From contig NC_073627.1 in NCBI RefSeq assembly GCF_029407905.1, forward strand, positions 143,109,697 through 143,173,696: a stretch of DNA of 64,000 bases. The letters are read 5' to 3'. The position numbers were made by a program, and so were the translations under genes. Positions 1 through 10,217 of the stretch are shown here, in pieces. Every line of letters starts with the position of its first letter. Position 1 is the stretch's first letter. Under the pieces are notes generated by a model that was not told the origin of the DNA, did not search any database, and saw only the letters and a list, made by a program, of their open reading frames with translations. Source of the DNA: Bubalus kerabau (taxonomy: Eukaryota > Chordata > Mammalia > Artiodactyla > Bovidae).

Positions 1-279
1 CCCACCCTCCCATGCCATCTCAGCACACACTTGCTTGGTCCTGGGCTGTAGAACTTTATGCTACATGTTCTGTAATCTGAACTGTCCAACATGTGAGCCA
101 CTAGTCACACATGGCTTTTGAACACTTGAAATGTGGCTAGCGTGCCTGAAGAACTGGATTTTTAATTACATTTATTTAAAAATTAAATTTAAGAAGTGAT
201 ATGTGACTAGAGGCTACCCAGTAGGATACAGCACAAGTTTTAGGCAGTTTTCTTCAGTCCTTGTCTACAATCAAGAGTT

Positions 280-450
280 AATAGGAGTTACCATTTACTA
301 AACACTTACTTCTTGCCAATTTTTGCATAAGTACTTTACAGACACATCTCAATGAGTCCTAGAAATTCTATTTTAAAGATAAAGAGGCTGATGCTTGAGA
401 GGTTAGGTCAACTGCTTCAGACTGCATAGTCTGAAGTGGAGGGCCATTTA
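280..450 (+). repeat. MIR-like SINE
   Basis: The segment shows the MIR core pattern: a stretch ending in 'cactttacagacacatctca', then the 'aaagataaagaggctgatgc' region and 'gaggttaggtcaactgctt'. It is an old, diverged copy. Confidence 0.6.
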
Positions 451-867
451 AATGTGAGTCATGCTCTCCAGCCATTCAGGGAACTTCCCAGGACCCAGCT
501 TAGTTGTCTTCCTTCTACAGTCACTCCACACATATCCCATCGCTGGGCACCAGGACTTAGGAAGGCTCATCACTGAATACTGACTGGTAAATGCTCTTGA
601 CCAAAAAGAGAGGGAAGCTAATTCCATGTACTCCCCATCTCCTGGGGACTACTGGCTCCTGACATTCCACTTCAGATGTCTCTTTTCTCGCCTTTCTCCT
701 GGACCACAGTGTCCCCCAGGTCACAAACTCAGAGCTCAACTGAGTGCTGTGTGTAGAGGTCTGGGAAGAGGGCATCACATGCAGGCTCAGAGGGAGCCAG
801 CTGGGCTGGGACCTGGAGCCTGGAAAAAAGTCCATGTTGTTTTTAAGCAAGAAAAAACAAAAAAAAC

Positions 868-1055
868 TATTATAATAGCTTTTATTGAGCACCTACTTGT
901 GCCAGGCACTTTACATACATCTGTGCTTATAATTCCCACAACAACCTGGGAGGTAGGCATTATTATCACCATTTTATAGATGAAGAAACTGAGGCTCAGA
1001 GAGGTTAAGCAGCTTACTCAAGGCCACACAGTTTGTAGATGAGTGGTGGAATCAG
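868..1055 (+). repeat. MIR SINE
   Basis: A well-preserved MIR: 'tgagcacctacttgtgccag' is followed by the shared core, then 'gatgaagaaactgaggctca' and 'aggccacacagtttgtagat'. It lies downstream of MYORG, antisense to the gene. Confidence 0.85.
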
Positions 1056-1409
1056 GGGTGAGTGCTCCTAAAGTTTCACTAGCATTCTTCACAAAGAAAA
1101 TCGAGGGGGTGGAGGAGTGGGCAAAGAGATGCATTCTCCAGGGGATGAGGGGCTGATTCTGCTGTCAGAGTTGTTAAGGGAAGCTGAACCCTGCCCTATT
1201 TCCCACCTCCCCACCGCTGGCAAGCCACTCCTTCCCCAGACTCAGCTGCAAAAGCAGAAAAAACTCTCTGGCTGCTCTTCTTAGCAAAGAAAAATAACTA
1301 AAATGAAAAATCTTACCCTGTGTGTATATTTGTGGGTGTCTCTGTGTGTGGTAGTTTGTGTGCTGAAGCACACCACCACCAAAATAAAAACATCCTTTCC
1401 CCACTTCCC

Positions 1410-1556
1410 TGGTTTTTTTTTTTTTTTTTTTTTGGTCTTTTTCCCCCCCTATTTTCCCACCCAGCTTGTGGGATTCCTGGCCTGGGGATCAAACCTGCAC
1501 CCACTGTGGTGGAAGCATGCAGTCCTAACCACTGGACCACCAGGGAATTCCCTAAC
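1410..1556 (-). repeat. CHR-type tRNA-derived SINE with poly-T (minus orientation)
   Basis: A 22-base T run is followed by a body ending in 'accactggaccaccaggg', the reverse complement of the tRNA-derived head of the cetartiodactyl CHR family. The internal 'ggggatcaaacctgcaccc' corresponds to the B-box region. Confidence 0.85.
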
Positions 1557-1784
1557 GTGCCTCCCTTTTAAGCCACACCTCTGCCATGTGTATAGGGAGT
1601 GAGGCAGCTGAGAAATCTAGACAGGGCTGTTTATTTTCTACTAGAGTCCCAGGGACATCACCTAGGAAGGGACCAGGTTGAAAGTCAAAACCTCAAGTTT
1701 GCTCCCTGCCCCCTCCCTCCAGGCTTATGCAGCCTCAGAGGTATTGTGTTAATTCCATAGATCCAGGGACCCGTGGTGCCTCTC

Positions 1785-1835
1785 TCTCTCACACACACAC
1801 ACACATACACACAGAACACACACACACAGGTTCTT
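1785..1835. repeat. (CA)n microsatellite, interrupted
   Basis: A CT run leads into an interrupted CA-dinucleotide tract. It is likely polymorphic. Confidence 0.85.
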
Positions 1836-2168
1836 GAGTTAAGGCACCAAGTCTGGCCTGCATGGCCTTGCGAGTCTTTGCCCATCAGGCAGTGGCCCTG
1901 GCCCAGGGCTGAACCATGTGTGTACACAGATGCCTAAGGACGGGGTTAGGAGTCTCTTCACAAATGAGGGACAGTGACGATGGCTCTGTCCTCCCGGCCT
2001 TTTGGAGGGGACCACTTGCCTCCTTGTCAGTTGGCCAAGTACCTCCATCCCTTGTCGCCAGCTGGGTGGGACCAGGTCAGCCACAGGTCAGGCGAGTGCT
2101 GAGAACTCAGGGCCTGGCACTTTTCAACACCAAGAATGTGCCCTTTCTAAGTGTGGCAGGAGGCTATT

Positions 2169-2230
2169 TTGGGACCTTCAAGAGGACCAAGTCACCACTT
2201 TGGGACCTTCAAGAGGACCAAGTCACCACT
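2169..2230. repeat. 31-bp perfect tandem duplication
   Basis: Two adjacent identical 31-base units, 2169-2199 and 2200-2230, each begin 'ttgggaccttcaagaggacc' and end 'aagtcaccact'. The unit is not part of any repeat family I recognise. It lies in the likely MYORG 3' UTR, about 520 bases past the stop codon. Confidence 0.9.
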
Positions 2231-2271
2231 TTAGAAGGACAAAGATGGAAGGTGAGGCTTCTTTCTGTGCT

Positions 2272-2400
2272 TTTCTCTTTTTGTTTTGGCCATGCCACTG
2301 TGGTATGCAGGATCTTAGTTCCCCTATTAGGGATTGAACTCCAGCCCCCTGCAGTGGAAGGATGGAGTCCTACCCACTGGACCACCACAGGAAGTCCCCC
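2272..2400 (-). repeat. CHR-type SINE (minus orientation)
   Basis: The body runs from 'ttttgttttggccatgccac' to 'cccactggaccaccacagga', the reverse complement of a CHR tRNA-derived head. It sits in the MYORG 3' region. Confidence 0.8.
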
Positions 2401-2748
2401 TCTCTGTGCGTTTAAAACCCAACTGTGTATTACAGGAAGAAGGCTGATTTTTTCCCGCTGAGCTCTCTTGCCCCCACCCAAGGGAAGGAGTTTCTGTAGA
2501 CTGGAGTGCCTGTGGAGAGGAGGGCTGTAACCATTGTGCACTGGAGTTGGGGGCGGGTGGTGCTTCAGTGTCTTCTCCCCCGCCCTATAGGAGCCGGTTC
2601 CAGCACATTTAGGTCAATTACCCACTTAGTGGGTGGTATAAAGTTGGGGACTTCCTGGGGGATAGACCCTGCGGTTGTGATTTTGAGGGTTAAAGGCCTA
2701 CCTGAAGACTAGGGTTAGGGCTACCAGGTTTCTGGGCCCTGGGCTGGG

Positions 2749-4893
2749 TCAGGATACCCAGATGAAGTAAGCGATCTCGTCCAGGTCAACGGGGTAATCC
2801 GTGAGCAGCACTGGTGTCTTGTCAAAAAGCTCACCTTTATAGCTGCGCCACTTGCCCGCAGGCAGGTAGACGTCCCGCTCCTGCTTGCCCGGCTCCAGTA
2901 CGGGTGCCACGAGCAGCGTGTCTCCGATAAGAAACTGTGAGTCGATGCGGTGCGCCGTCTCATCGCCGGGCGCGATCCACCAGAGGGGGCGCACGATGGG
3001 GTCGCCCGTGTCAGTGACCTCACCCGCCAGTTCCAACAACAGTGGCGCCACGAGCGAGGCCCTCAGCGCCGTGAACTTGTGCGCAATGGCCACCACTTCA
3101 GCGTCGTACCGCCAAGGCGGAACGGAGAACTGCATAGCTGGCATGAAGGCGGCCACTTCCAGCCAGCGCACGTACAGCTCGCGCTCGGGCACGTCGCCGC
3201 CGCTGGTTGAGCGCTCAGATACAGCGTTGCCACCCACCATATCGGGCAGGATGAAGGGGTAGCCCAGCATGCTGACGGTGAGCACCGCGGGGATGAGCGA
3301 GCGCAGCCCCAGATCGTAGCCCCACACCGAGTCACGGTCCACCAGGCGGAAAAAGCACGATATGTTCTGGGACTGGTAGCCCACGCGGACCTCGGCCAGC
3401 GAGAAGAAGGGCAGCGCCATCTCCGTGTAGCGCCGGCTCCAGATGTTGGGATCAGACAGCGGCCTGTAGGTACTGAAGTCCCGGGGCAAATAGCTGACTT
3501 CGCCAGCGTCAAACTTGAAGGAGGCCACGGAGTAGCGTGAGCGCAGTCGCCTTAGGTGTCCTTGGAACCAGTCGCGGGCCTCGGGGCGCGTGAAGTCGAG
3601 CACTGCGCCGATGCCATTCCACCAGCGCACGAGAGCCGGCAGCCGGCCGGTGGGTTCGCGCACAAACAGCTCCCGCTCCACGCCCTCGCCAAAGCGGGAA
3701 GAGTTGTAGTTGACAAACGGGTGCACCCAAAGCGTGACGCGAAAGCCGGCGTCGCGCAGGCGGCGGAACATGTCACTAGCATTAGGAAACTTGGCCTCGT
3801 CGAAGTCGAAGTCGCCGTAGGCAGGAGTGTACATGTCGTCGATTTCCAGGTGGCTGCTGTTGAAGCGGTGCTGGCGGATCTGTTGGGCGAAACGCTGCAC
3901 CTTGTCCTGGTCCACCGCGCGCCCGTACAGCACCCATGTGGACCAGATGGGGTCCCGGAAGGCCTCGGGTGCTGGGACCCTCGACGGCTTGTTGAAATAG
4001 CGCCGCACCATGTACTTGTGGATGGAGGTGACGTCCGAGCCGACGCACACGCGGTAACTGAGCTCGGGTGCAGCGGCTCGGCCGGCTGGCGGCTTGTAGG
4101 GCGTGTCGTGGTAGCGCGCCTGCAGTCGCAGAGAGCGCTCTGTGCTGTTCCAGCCCAGGTGGAAGGGCACCGAGTCGTTGACCTTGATGGCCGCTGCGCG
4201 CGACGACAGCCAGTAGCGCTCGAGGATGCCGCCAAAGGCGGCATCGGAGGAGTAGACGTCGCTGGTGACGAAGGGCTGCGGCTCCTGCTGGCCGTCCAGG
4301 CGGATGGGCCAGTGCTGGGTCTTCATCTCGGCGCCGCCGTACCAGTGCGCCCCAGCATCGCCCAGGAACATGGCGTGCTCCACCGCGCGCCCTGGAGCCG
4401 CCTCCTCCCAGCGCACGCGGTAGCACATGACTGTGTCCTTGGGTCGCACGGTCTGGATGAAGAAGTGCAGCGGGCGCCCATCCGCTGTGCGAGAGCAGCC
4501 AAGCAGGGCGCCGTCGCGGCTGCAGGAATCCAGGTCCAGGACGCCCGAGCGGAAGGCCAGGCGGAACACCTGCTCGCCCTTCTGGTTGCGAATCGAGAAG
4601 CCACCACGGTTGAGGTCCAGCAGCTCCGCGCGCAGGCGTTCCGCCTTTCGTAGAGAGGCGCTGTAGTAGCACCAGGCCACCACCGCGGCCAACACCAGCA
4701 GCAGCCCCAGAACCGCGGAGCCCAGCAGCGGCTTCAGCTCTTTGGACGGCTTGGGCTTGGTGGGGGAAAAGTTGTCAGGCAAGAAGGTGTACATGGTTGC
4801 GGCTGCGACGGTCTCAGGAGTCTTACGACCTGTGTGGCTCCCAGAGCGGCGGCGCGGGTAGGCCTGGGAATTCTCCTGAGAATTCTGGGGCAT
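2749..4893 (-). CDS. MYORG: MYORG, myogenesis-regulating glycosidase (GH31)
   Basis: An uninterrupted 714-codon frame matches human MYORG (KIAA1161) almost end to end and has the same length. The N-terminus is cytosolic, a membrane anchor spans about residues 56-77 (LLGSAVLGLLLVLAAVVAWC), and the rest is a lumenal glycoside hydrolase family 31 domain. The catalytic nucleophile lies in KFDAGE (Asp462) and the acid/base in VDRDSVWG (Asp519), equivalent to human Asp463 and Asp520 as recalled. Potential N-glycosylation sites include Asn239, 249, 345, 371, 397 and 510. Family knowledge: it is an ER-resident alpha-galactosidase-type enzyme linked to muscle differentiation, and its loss causes recessive primary brain calcification in people. 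The start is the ATG at 4891-4893; the frame is open further upstream, but the next possible initiator is TTG, not ATG. The whole CDS lies in one GC-rich exon and the stop TGA is at 2749-2751. No lesion is seen. Confidence 0.97.
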   Translation of the reverse strand: MPQNSQENSQAYPRRRSGSHTGRKTPETVAAATMYTFLPDNFSPTKPKPSKELKPLLGSAVLGLLLVLAAVVAWCYYSASLRKAERLRAELLDLNRGGFSIRNQKGEQVFRLAFRSGVLDLDSCSRDGALLGCSRTADGRPLHFFIQTVRPKDTVMCYRVRWEEAAPGRAVEHAMFLGDAGAHWYGGAEMKTQHWPIRLDGQQEPQPFVTSDVYSSDAAFGGILERYWLSSRAAAIKVNDSVPFHLGWNSTERSLRLQARYHDTPYKPPAGRAAAPELSYRVCVGSDVTSIHKYMVRRYFNKPSRVPAPEAFRDPIWSTWVLYGRAVDQDKVQRFAQQIRQHRFNSSHLEIDDMYTPAYGDFDFDEAKFPNASDMFRRLRDAGFRVTLWVHPFVNYNSSRFGEGVERELFVREPTGRLPALVRWWNGIGAVLDFTRPEARDWFQGHLRRLRSRYSVASFKFDAGEVSYLPRDFSTYRPLSDPNIWSRRYTEMALPFFSLAEVRVGYQSQNISCFFRLVDRDSVWGYDLGLRSLIPAVLTVSMLGYPFILPDMVGGNAVSERSTSGGDVPERELYVRWLEVAAFMPAMQFSVPPWRYDAEVVAIAHKFTALRASLVAPLLLELAGEVTDTGDPIVRPLWWIAPGDETAHRIDSQFLIGDTLLVAPVLEPGKQERDVYLPAGKWRSYKGELFDKTPVLLTDYPVDLDEIAYFIWVS

Positions 4894-4960
4894 CAGCCCC
4901 CAGTTAAGGAAGGAGCGGGCAGGGGGGCCACCCGACAAAGCCAATCTGAACCTGGCCGGC
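4894..4960 (-). other. MYORG: MYORG 5' UTR, start of coding exon
   Basis: On the minus strand a pyrimidine tract ending in 'cttcctgaatcag' gives a plausible splice acceptor, placing the exon start near 4960. The short 5' UTR then leads to the ATG. The exact acceptor is inferred; no transcript evidence is available here. Confidence 0.5.
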
Positions 4961-5157
4961 CTGATTCAGGAAGGGGGAGAGAGAAGTGGAACTGAGCCTT
5001 CTCATTCCATAGTATTTACATTTGGTTCTGTAAGACAAGTGTGTATTTTGGGCAGTTGTATACTGGGACGTCAGGACTTTACTCTTACCAGGATGTTCTG
5101 TCTGCACCTTACCTACCCCTTCTCATGGGCACCCTGCTTGCCAAAATTAGTCAGGAC

Positions 5158-5375
5158 TCTGAAAGGGGAGGTAGCTCAGAAGGTAAAGAATCTGCCTGCA
5201 ACGCAGGAGACTGGGGCTTGATCCCTAGGTTGGGAAAGTCCCCTGGAGAAGGGAATGGCAACCCACTCCAGTATTCTTGACTGGAAAATTCCACGGACAG
5301 AAGAGCCCAGCTGGCTATAGTCCATGGGGTCTCAAAGAGTGGGACATGACTGAGTGACTAACACTTTCACTTTCT
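5158..5375 (+). repeat. Bov-tA SINE
   Basis: This is the tRNA-like Bov-tA head ('ggtaaagaatctgcctgcaa'), then 'gaatggcaacccactccagt' and the tail 'gactgagtgactaacacttt'. Ruminant-specific. Confidence 0.9.
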
Positions 5376-7079
5376 GAAAAGGGAGGGGCAGATGACATGC
5401 ATCTCCATTTTCCTGGTGGAACAAACCCAGACAGAGTCAGGGAGCTGTCCAGGATCACAGAATTAATCAGGCCTCCCTGGATCACACATGGGGGCTGTTC
5501 AGGATGATGAGAAGGGGAAGGATCTGGAGAAGGCCTAGTTTCCCAGAGTGGTGGCCATGATGTGAGAAGGGAGATAAGCCTGTGAGGTCCTTGAGACCTT
5601 TAACACAGTGGTAGGCTGATTTCCCTATGCAGGAGGGGGAGAGGAGAAAGGAAGGGGAACAGCTCAGACATGGAATTTAATCTTGAGTCAGAAGCCATAT
5701 TAAATCTGGAGATTAGACAAGATACTTGAAGCCAGACTCAGTCCTAGGGCCTGGTTTGGGGATGGGGTCAGGGTGGGTTTTGGACATTAGGAAAGGGTCA
5801 GGAGCCTAGTATAAGGGCTTGGTGGCTTCTCACATCTCCCTCTCTTTGCTCTGAAACTCCCCTCTGCTGTCAGCCATCAGGACCACTGAGTCCCTGTGCC
5901 TGCCCACCTTCCTGCTCTGCTCCCAGCACCCACATCTGTGGGCCGGTTACCTCCTGGCTTTGTCTCCAGCACTCTCCTACTGTCCTGTTTGCTCCTATCC
6001 TAGTGAGAGCACTGTTATTTCTCTCCTGTACCATTGCAACACTTCCTCAATAGGCCTCCCTGATTTCAACTTCTTTTCCCCCCAAGGCCTTCTGCTCCCA
6101 TATACTAACCTGATCTTTCTAAAGCACTTATCAGATTACATCTCTCCCTAGTTCAGGGAGCTGCTCAAGACCCCCATGATGTTCAGAAGACTAAGCTTTG
6201 CAAATTGAGGCTCAAGGCATACATGGTCTCACCTGTCCTTCTGATTCCATTTCCACCCAGGTCTATCCTATGACTACCAACCTCATTCCTTCCTTAACCT
6301 AAATCCTTCAGGCCACCTGCTTTAGGAAATTTCACCCACCCATCTTGGGTCAATTTCTTTTCCCTACCCCCAGCTCTCTGGCAGTCAAACACCTACTACT
6401 ACACACATACACTTATGCATACTGTATGCTAAAAACTCAGATATGACTGCAGAGAAACACAAACTTGGGTGGAGGTGTGTCCCAACCTGCTGTTCAAGGC
6501 TACTGACCCTTCCTTGTCCCAGCCCTCAGGGCAGAGTCCAACAAAGAAATAGCACCAACCAGGTGCATACACAGATATATACACTGACAGCCCGTCAGCT
6601 GCCCACCTGCTCCAGCTGGAGGTTAGGGGGGTGGTGGGGAGGAAAGAGGAGACTGACAAACAGTAATTAGACTCCTCCCAGATGCCAGTGTTTGTTTCCA
6701 AGTCCCCAGAGACTTCCAAAGACTTTCCAGAACTGCTCAGGGTTCTCACCTCCCCCCCCTCCCCCAAAGACATTATCAAGAATGCCAGGTACAAATCAGA
6801 AGTTTGATCCCAGATGTCAATATACAGCTCCCAACAATATCCTCCCCCACCCCCTACCAGTGAGGTTCTATCTCGGGGCCTTATTCTCTGAGCTCCTTTC
6901 CCTAACTCTCGAAATTGGTTAGTTCCAGCTGGTCTAGAACAGCCTCTTACTCCCTTCCTTTCATCCTACACGATTTAGCCTTCAAAATTCCCCCACCCGA
7001 CTATGGACTCCCTTCCTGTAGGCATAGGTTAGAAAAGTCCTGGAAAGTGTAGGCAGTAGCCTTTAGCTGATGCCCTTAA

Positions 7080-7285
7080 GCTAGCGTTAGTCGCTCAGTC
7101 ATGTCTGACTCTTTGTGACCCCATGGACTGTAGCCCACCAGGCTCCTCTGTCCATAGAATTCTCCAGGCAAGAATACTGGAGTGGGTTGCCATGGCCACC
7201 TCCAGGTGATCTTTCCAACCCAGGGATCGAACCCTGGGTTCATTGCAGGCAGATTCTTTACCATCTGAGCCACCATGGACACCCT
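7080..7285 (-). repeat. Bov-tA SINE (minus orientation)
   Basis: It begins 'tagtcgctcagtcatgtctg' and continues through 'gactgtagcccaccaggctc' to 'taccatctgagccaccatgg', a reverse-complement Bov-tA. Confidence 0.9.
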
Positions 7286-7649
7286 TAAGCCCTTAAGCTA
7301 AGCAAGACCCAAAGCAGGCTTTGGGGGACCAGGCTGCCAAAATTCATTCAAGACAACCAAGGTGCCTTCTGGGCATTTAGGGAGAAAGAGTCTGTATCTA
7401 ATATAAGAGAGATTAGCTCATCCTCAAAACGTTCATATTAAGCCAACCCATCTACTGACCCCTGGAGGCATGGAGAGGCCACCAAGGTGTCCTCAAAAGC
7501 CTTTTCAAACACTTAGGTTCTAAGAATCTTTACTTACTACAGTTCTGAGGTTCTTAGGTGAAGGACAAAAACCCACAGGTCCCTGTGCTGGTCTCCTTAA
7601 TGCCACCATGGCATCCAACCCTAACAATAATGCTGAACAGGGGGGCACA

Positions 7650-7735
7650 GCAGCAGTGCCACTTTACAGATGAGGAAATAGTGGCCCAAACAGAAAAAGG
7701 AACTTATTTGAAGTCACGCAGGTAGCAAGATTTCT
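7650..7735 (+). repeat. MIR-like fragment
   Basis: The MIR core is visible: 'cactttacagatgaggaaat' followed by 'aagtcacgcaggtagcaag'. It is a short, diverged copy. Confidence 0.55.
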
Positions 7736-8519
7736 TGAGTCCAAAATTCCAGTTTAACCCCTACAGGGTAAGTTTTAGGAATGGGAGATAATGACTGGCT
7801 ATCTGAATGCAGTAGAGGAAAGGAGCTTTGTGGCCAAAGGGGTGGGACAGGCTTCCATTGGGTGGATGTGGGCATGATGAGGCCTGTCCTCCCAAGGGCT
7901 GGTGCTGCTGCTGGCTCCAGAAAGGCTTCTTGGGGGTGGGAAGTGGCAATTTTAACGGCATCTGGTACAGGGACTGTGGTTCCGGTGTTAACGGTGGCCC
8001 TGGAGACCCCTGTAATCTGCCGCCTCCGCCATCTGGCCAACCACAGGCTAAGGCTGGTAGGTGGGGGTTTGCCCTAGCCAAGCCTCTCCCCACTTGATGG
8101 TCAACCTCAGTCTTGGCTTCCAGCCTCTAGCTGGCTCTAACGGGGAGGGTCAGGCCCAACCCAACTGAGGGGAGGCCATTCCACGTTGAGTTGTTTGTCC
8201 AACACAATTCCCAGGGGTAGAGTGGGGGTGGAAATGTCAAAGGCAACTCTATCCGGGCCCGTCTACCCGTCCTGCGCAGCGAAGGGATCCGGGGGTATCG
8301 AGTGACTGAGCCTACAGCTTGGAATACCCTACACCCACTGCCAATGCTGCAGCTATAATGTCCGAAGGGACAGACTGAGGTCGCCAGCTGGTGACCGCGG
8401 CCCCAAAAGGAGCTCAGGTGTCCAGGTTCACCCCACCTACTCATCTGTAGGAGAGAAAGTGCAGGAAATACTCTCCCCCAGCACCCTCCACCCAAGGTCT
8501 TCCCGCGGGGCTCACTCAC

Positions 8520-8720
8520 GGCAGTGACCCCAGAAGTGGGGGGTGAAGGGAGGCTACCGCAGATCCCCTCCAAGCTCGCAGAAGTTGAGCTGCTACGGTG
8601 CGACTCGGGGCGCTGCCTCGCTGGGGACTGCTGAGGCCGTCCTCAGGCCCCGCCCCCTGGCTGCTCGGCCACGCCCCGGTCTTTCGGACTCGCCTAGTCT
8701 CGAAGTCCAGCTCCGCTGGC
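8520..8720 (-). other. MYORG: Predicted MYORG non-coding exon 1
   Basis: The GC-rich sequence ends on the minus strand in a consensus donor (exon ...CTGCC, then GTGAGTGAG with GT at 8519-8518). It lies about 3.6 kb upstream of the coding exon, similar to the human spacing as recalled. The upstream limit, and thus the transcription start, is not fixed by the sequence. Confidence 0.45.
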
Positions 8721-8942
8721 GTCGGACCATCCTCCCACATTGTCACGCGGACTAGAGGCCACGCCCCTTAGACCCAACTTCCCCTCTCTGCTCTTTGCCC
8801 AGCTCGGGGCAGCTCAGGCCAGCCTGCCTGGTGCTTCCCGGCTCACCACCCCCTTCCCCGCCCCCCCTAGTCCCCGCCCCACTCGCCTGCAGGCCCGCCC
8901 CTGGTGAACTCTTGGGGGGGGGGAGGCTCTGCCCCGGGCCTG

Positions 8943-8957
8943 CTGGGAAGTGTAGTT
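8943..8957 (-). promoter_or_regulatory. ZNF143/STAF-like binding site
   Basis: On the minus strand the bases read aactacacttcccag, close to the ZNF143 consensus (ACTACAATTCCCAG). Such sites are typical of CpG-island promoters, near the transcription start. Binding is inferred from the motif only. Confidence 0.5.
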
Positions 8958-8960
8958 CTG

Positions 8961-10068
8961 GAGGAAAGTGCAGCTGCCAAATGTTAGGATTGTCACACCT
9001 CCAAGGCTAAATTTGGGATGTGTAAGAGAAGGCGCGAGCCTCAGGGTAATGGGGCAGAGCTGGCTCTCGGGATTCTTTTTCCTCCAGGTTTGGGCAGGTT
9101 GAGGCCGTCTTGGTATAACGCTCTCATCAGCTCTTTTCCCATGTGTAAAAAGGGTAGGGGGATTCTGGGAAGATCCCAGCGGTTCAATACAGGTTGGATC
9201 CAATCAAGGACCCCACGGAATGTAGCCTTGTTCCATCATCCGGGAGGCCCGATCTGTCAGTTCCCACCGGATCAGACCAGCAGTGTCTGAGGTTAGGGAC
9301 TGGGAAGACCAGATTCTGCTCTGTATTTTGCAAAGTCTTCCCCCAATCACTTCCCTTGGTGACAGCCCTTATAAGTGCCTGTGCTGTGAGGAGGTAGGTG
9401 TGCCCCAGCATACACCTGCACCCAGGAGGAATGGGGTGAAAAAATGCCAAAGACCCTAGAGACTCCAGAACACCCCAAACCTTGCTTCTTGAGGGACAGA
9501 GAAACAGGGCCTTGTTGTGTGACTTGAAAGATTTCTTGGTCGCGAAATCTTCCAAAATTGTTCTGGAACCCACCCCTTGGACTTGGGTCGGGGAGGGCAG
9601 TAAGGGGTTCTGTATAGACTTTAGGGTGGCTGTGATGGAGACTCTGGGGACAGAGATTAAGAGATTGTGTAAGGGACATGGCTCTGACTGCAGGATAGAG
9701 GATTCTGGTCCACTGAGATATGGGGGTGATGGGACATCTAGGTTGGAGGATATTGGGGAAATGTCAGTTGTGCCCTCCTGGGATGGGAGGTGAATGGGAC
9801 CTCCTGAGTGGCTAGGTGGGCCCATTAGTTTGGGCTCTGGAATGGAAAGGAGGAGGACATGCCCCTCATAAGCTACTGTTATGTGTCAGGAGGGCACTCA
9901 GTGCCACCCATGGGAACTACTGAGATGATGGGGTGGGGAGGGCTCAGTGCAGGATGACTTTGAGAAACTGCATCTCCGCTGACGAGATGTGGCAGAGGCC
10001 TGAGTGACTGACTCCTCATGCCAGCCCTGCTGGGTGAGGACACTGTAGGCAGCCTTTAGGGTGAAGAA
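8961..10068. other. Intergenic region between MYORG promoter and SPMIP6 3' end
   Basis: No recognised gene or clear repeat is present. A minus-strand open frame of 213 codons (9184-9825) exists but resembles no family I know, and its composition (Ser/Pro/Leu-rich, low complexity) suggests chance. Confidence 0.5.
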
Positions 10069-10217
10069 TTTACTTATTGTTCAGCCCCCTTGGCCCGGCC
10101 AGCCCGGGCTTCTACCAGCAGTGGTAGTCAGGATAGGTCTCGGACACAAACTCAGGGTGGACAACATAGTTGTTTCTCTGGGAGCCACCGGTCTTCTTGA
10201 AGTGACTTGTGTCCCAT
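10069..10217 (-). other. SPMIP6: SPMIP6 exon 7 (terminal; 3' UTR or alternative coding end)
   Basis: The exon starts after a strong acceptor (tctctccccacag, AG at 10219-10218). In the main transcript the stop codon is already at the end of exon 6, so this exon would be 3' UTR. In another frame it encodes a protein-like 34-residue tail beginning WDTSHFKKTGGSQRNNYVVH and ending in Trp-TAG at 10112-10114. A variant poly(A) hexamer AATAAG lies on the minus strand near 10073-10079, and the exon end is placed there by inference. Reading on from the first exon base (ATGGGA...) gives a 21-residue end that looks less natural. Confidence 0.55.

Larger units (their letters stand above)
1..2748 (-). other. 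MYORG: MYORG 3' UTR and/or downstream region
   Basis: No conserved coding sequence is visible here. The stretch directly follows the MYORG stop codon on the minus strand. It contains two MIR-like segments (about 280-450 and 870-1060), two CHR-type SINEs, a CA repeat and a 31-bp tandem duplication. Minus-strand AATAAA words occur at about 171-176, 882-887 and 1630-1635, but none can be chosen as the real poly(A) signal from sequence alone. Human MYORG has a long 3' UTR (recalled knowledge), so the mRNA may run past the window start. Apparent small open frames here look random or are built on repeats. Confidence 0.5.
4961..8519 (-). other. MYORG: MYORG 5' intron
   Basis: No coding homology was found. 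The intron holds two Bov-tA SINEs (about 5160-5375 and 7080-7285), a MIR-like patch (7650-7735), and otherwise unique sequence with short pyrimidine-rich tracts. Intron limits rest on a canonical GTGAGT donor (minus strand, GT at 8519-8518) and the acceptor near 4961. Confidence 0.5.
8500..8960 (-). promoter_or_regulatory. MYORG: CpG-rich promoter region of MYORG with GC boxes
   Basis: CpG dinucleotides and GC boxes cluster here (about 8647-8660, 8756-8766 and 8855-8900, 'cccgccccc'-type words), in contrast to the surrounding sequence. A ZNF143-like motif sits at the upstream edge (8943-8957). No TATA box stands out. A CpG-island promoter firing on the minus strand into MYORG is the simplest reading. 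Bidirectional use is possible, but no plus-strand gene is seen. Confidence 0.6.

Noticed and set aside
1916..2461. 181-codon plus-strand open frame in the MYORG 3' region
   Set aside because: It includes the 31-bp tandem duplication and a SINE; the peptide is low-complexity chance.
3556..4653. 365-codon open frame antisense to MYORG
   Set aside because: It mirrors the GC-rich MYORG CDS, which is strongly conserved in the sense frame. Antisense frames of this kind are common in high-G+C coding exons and this one resembles no protein.
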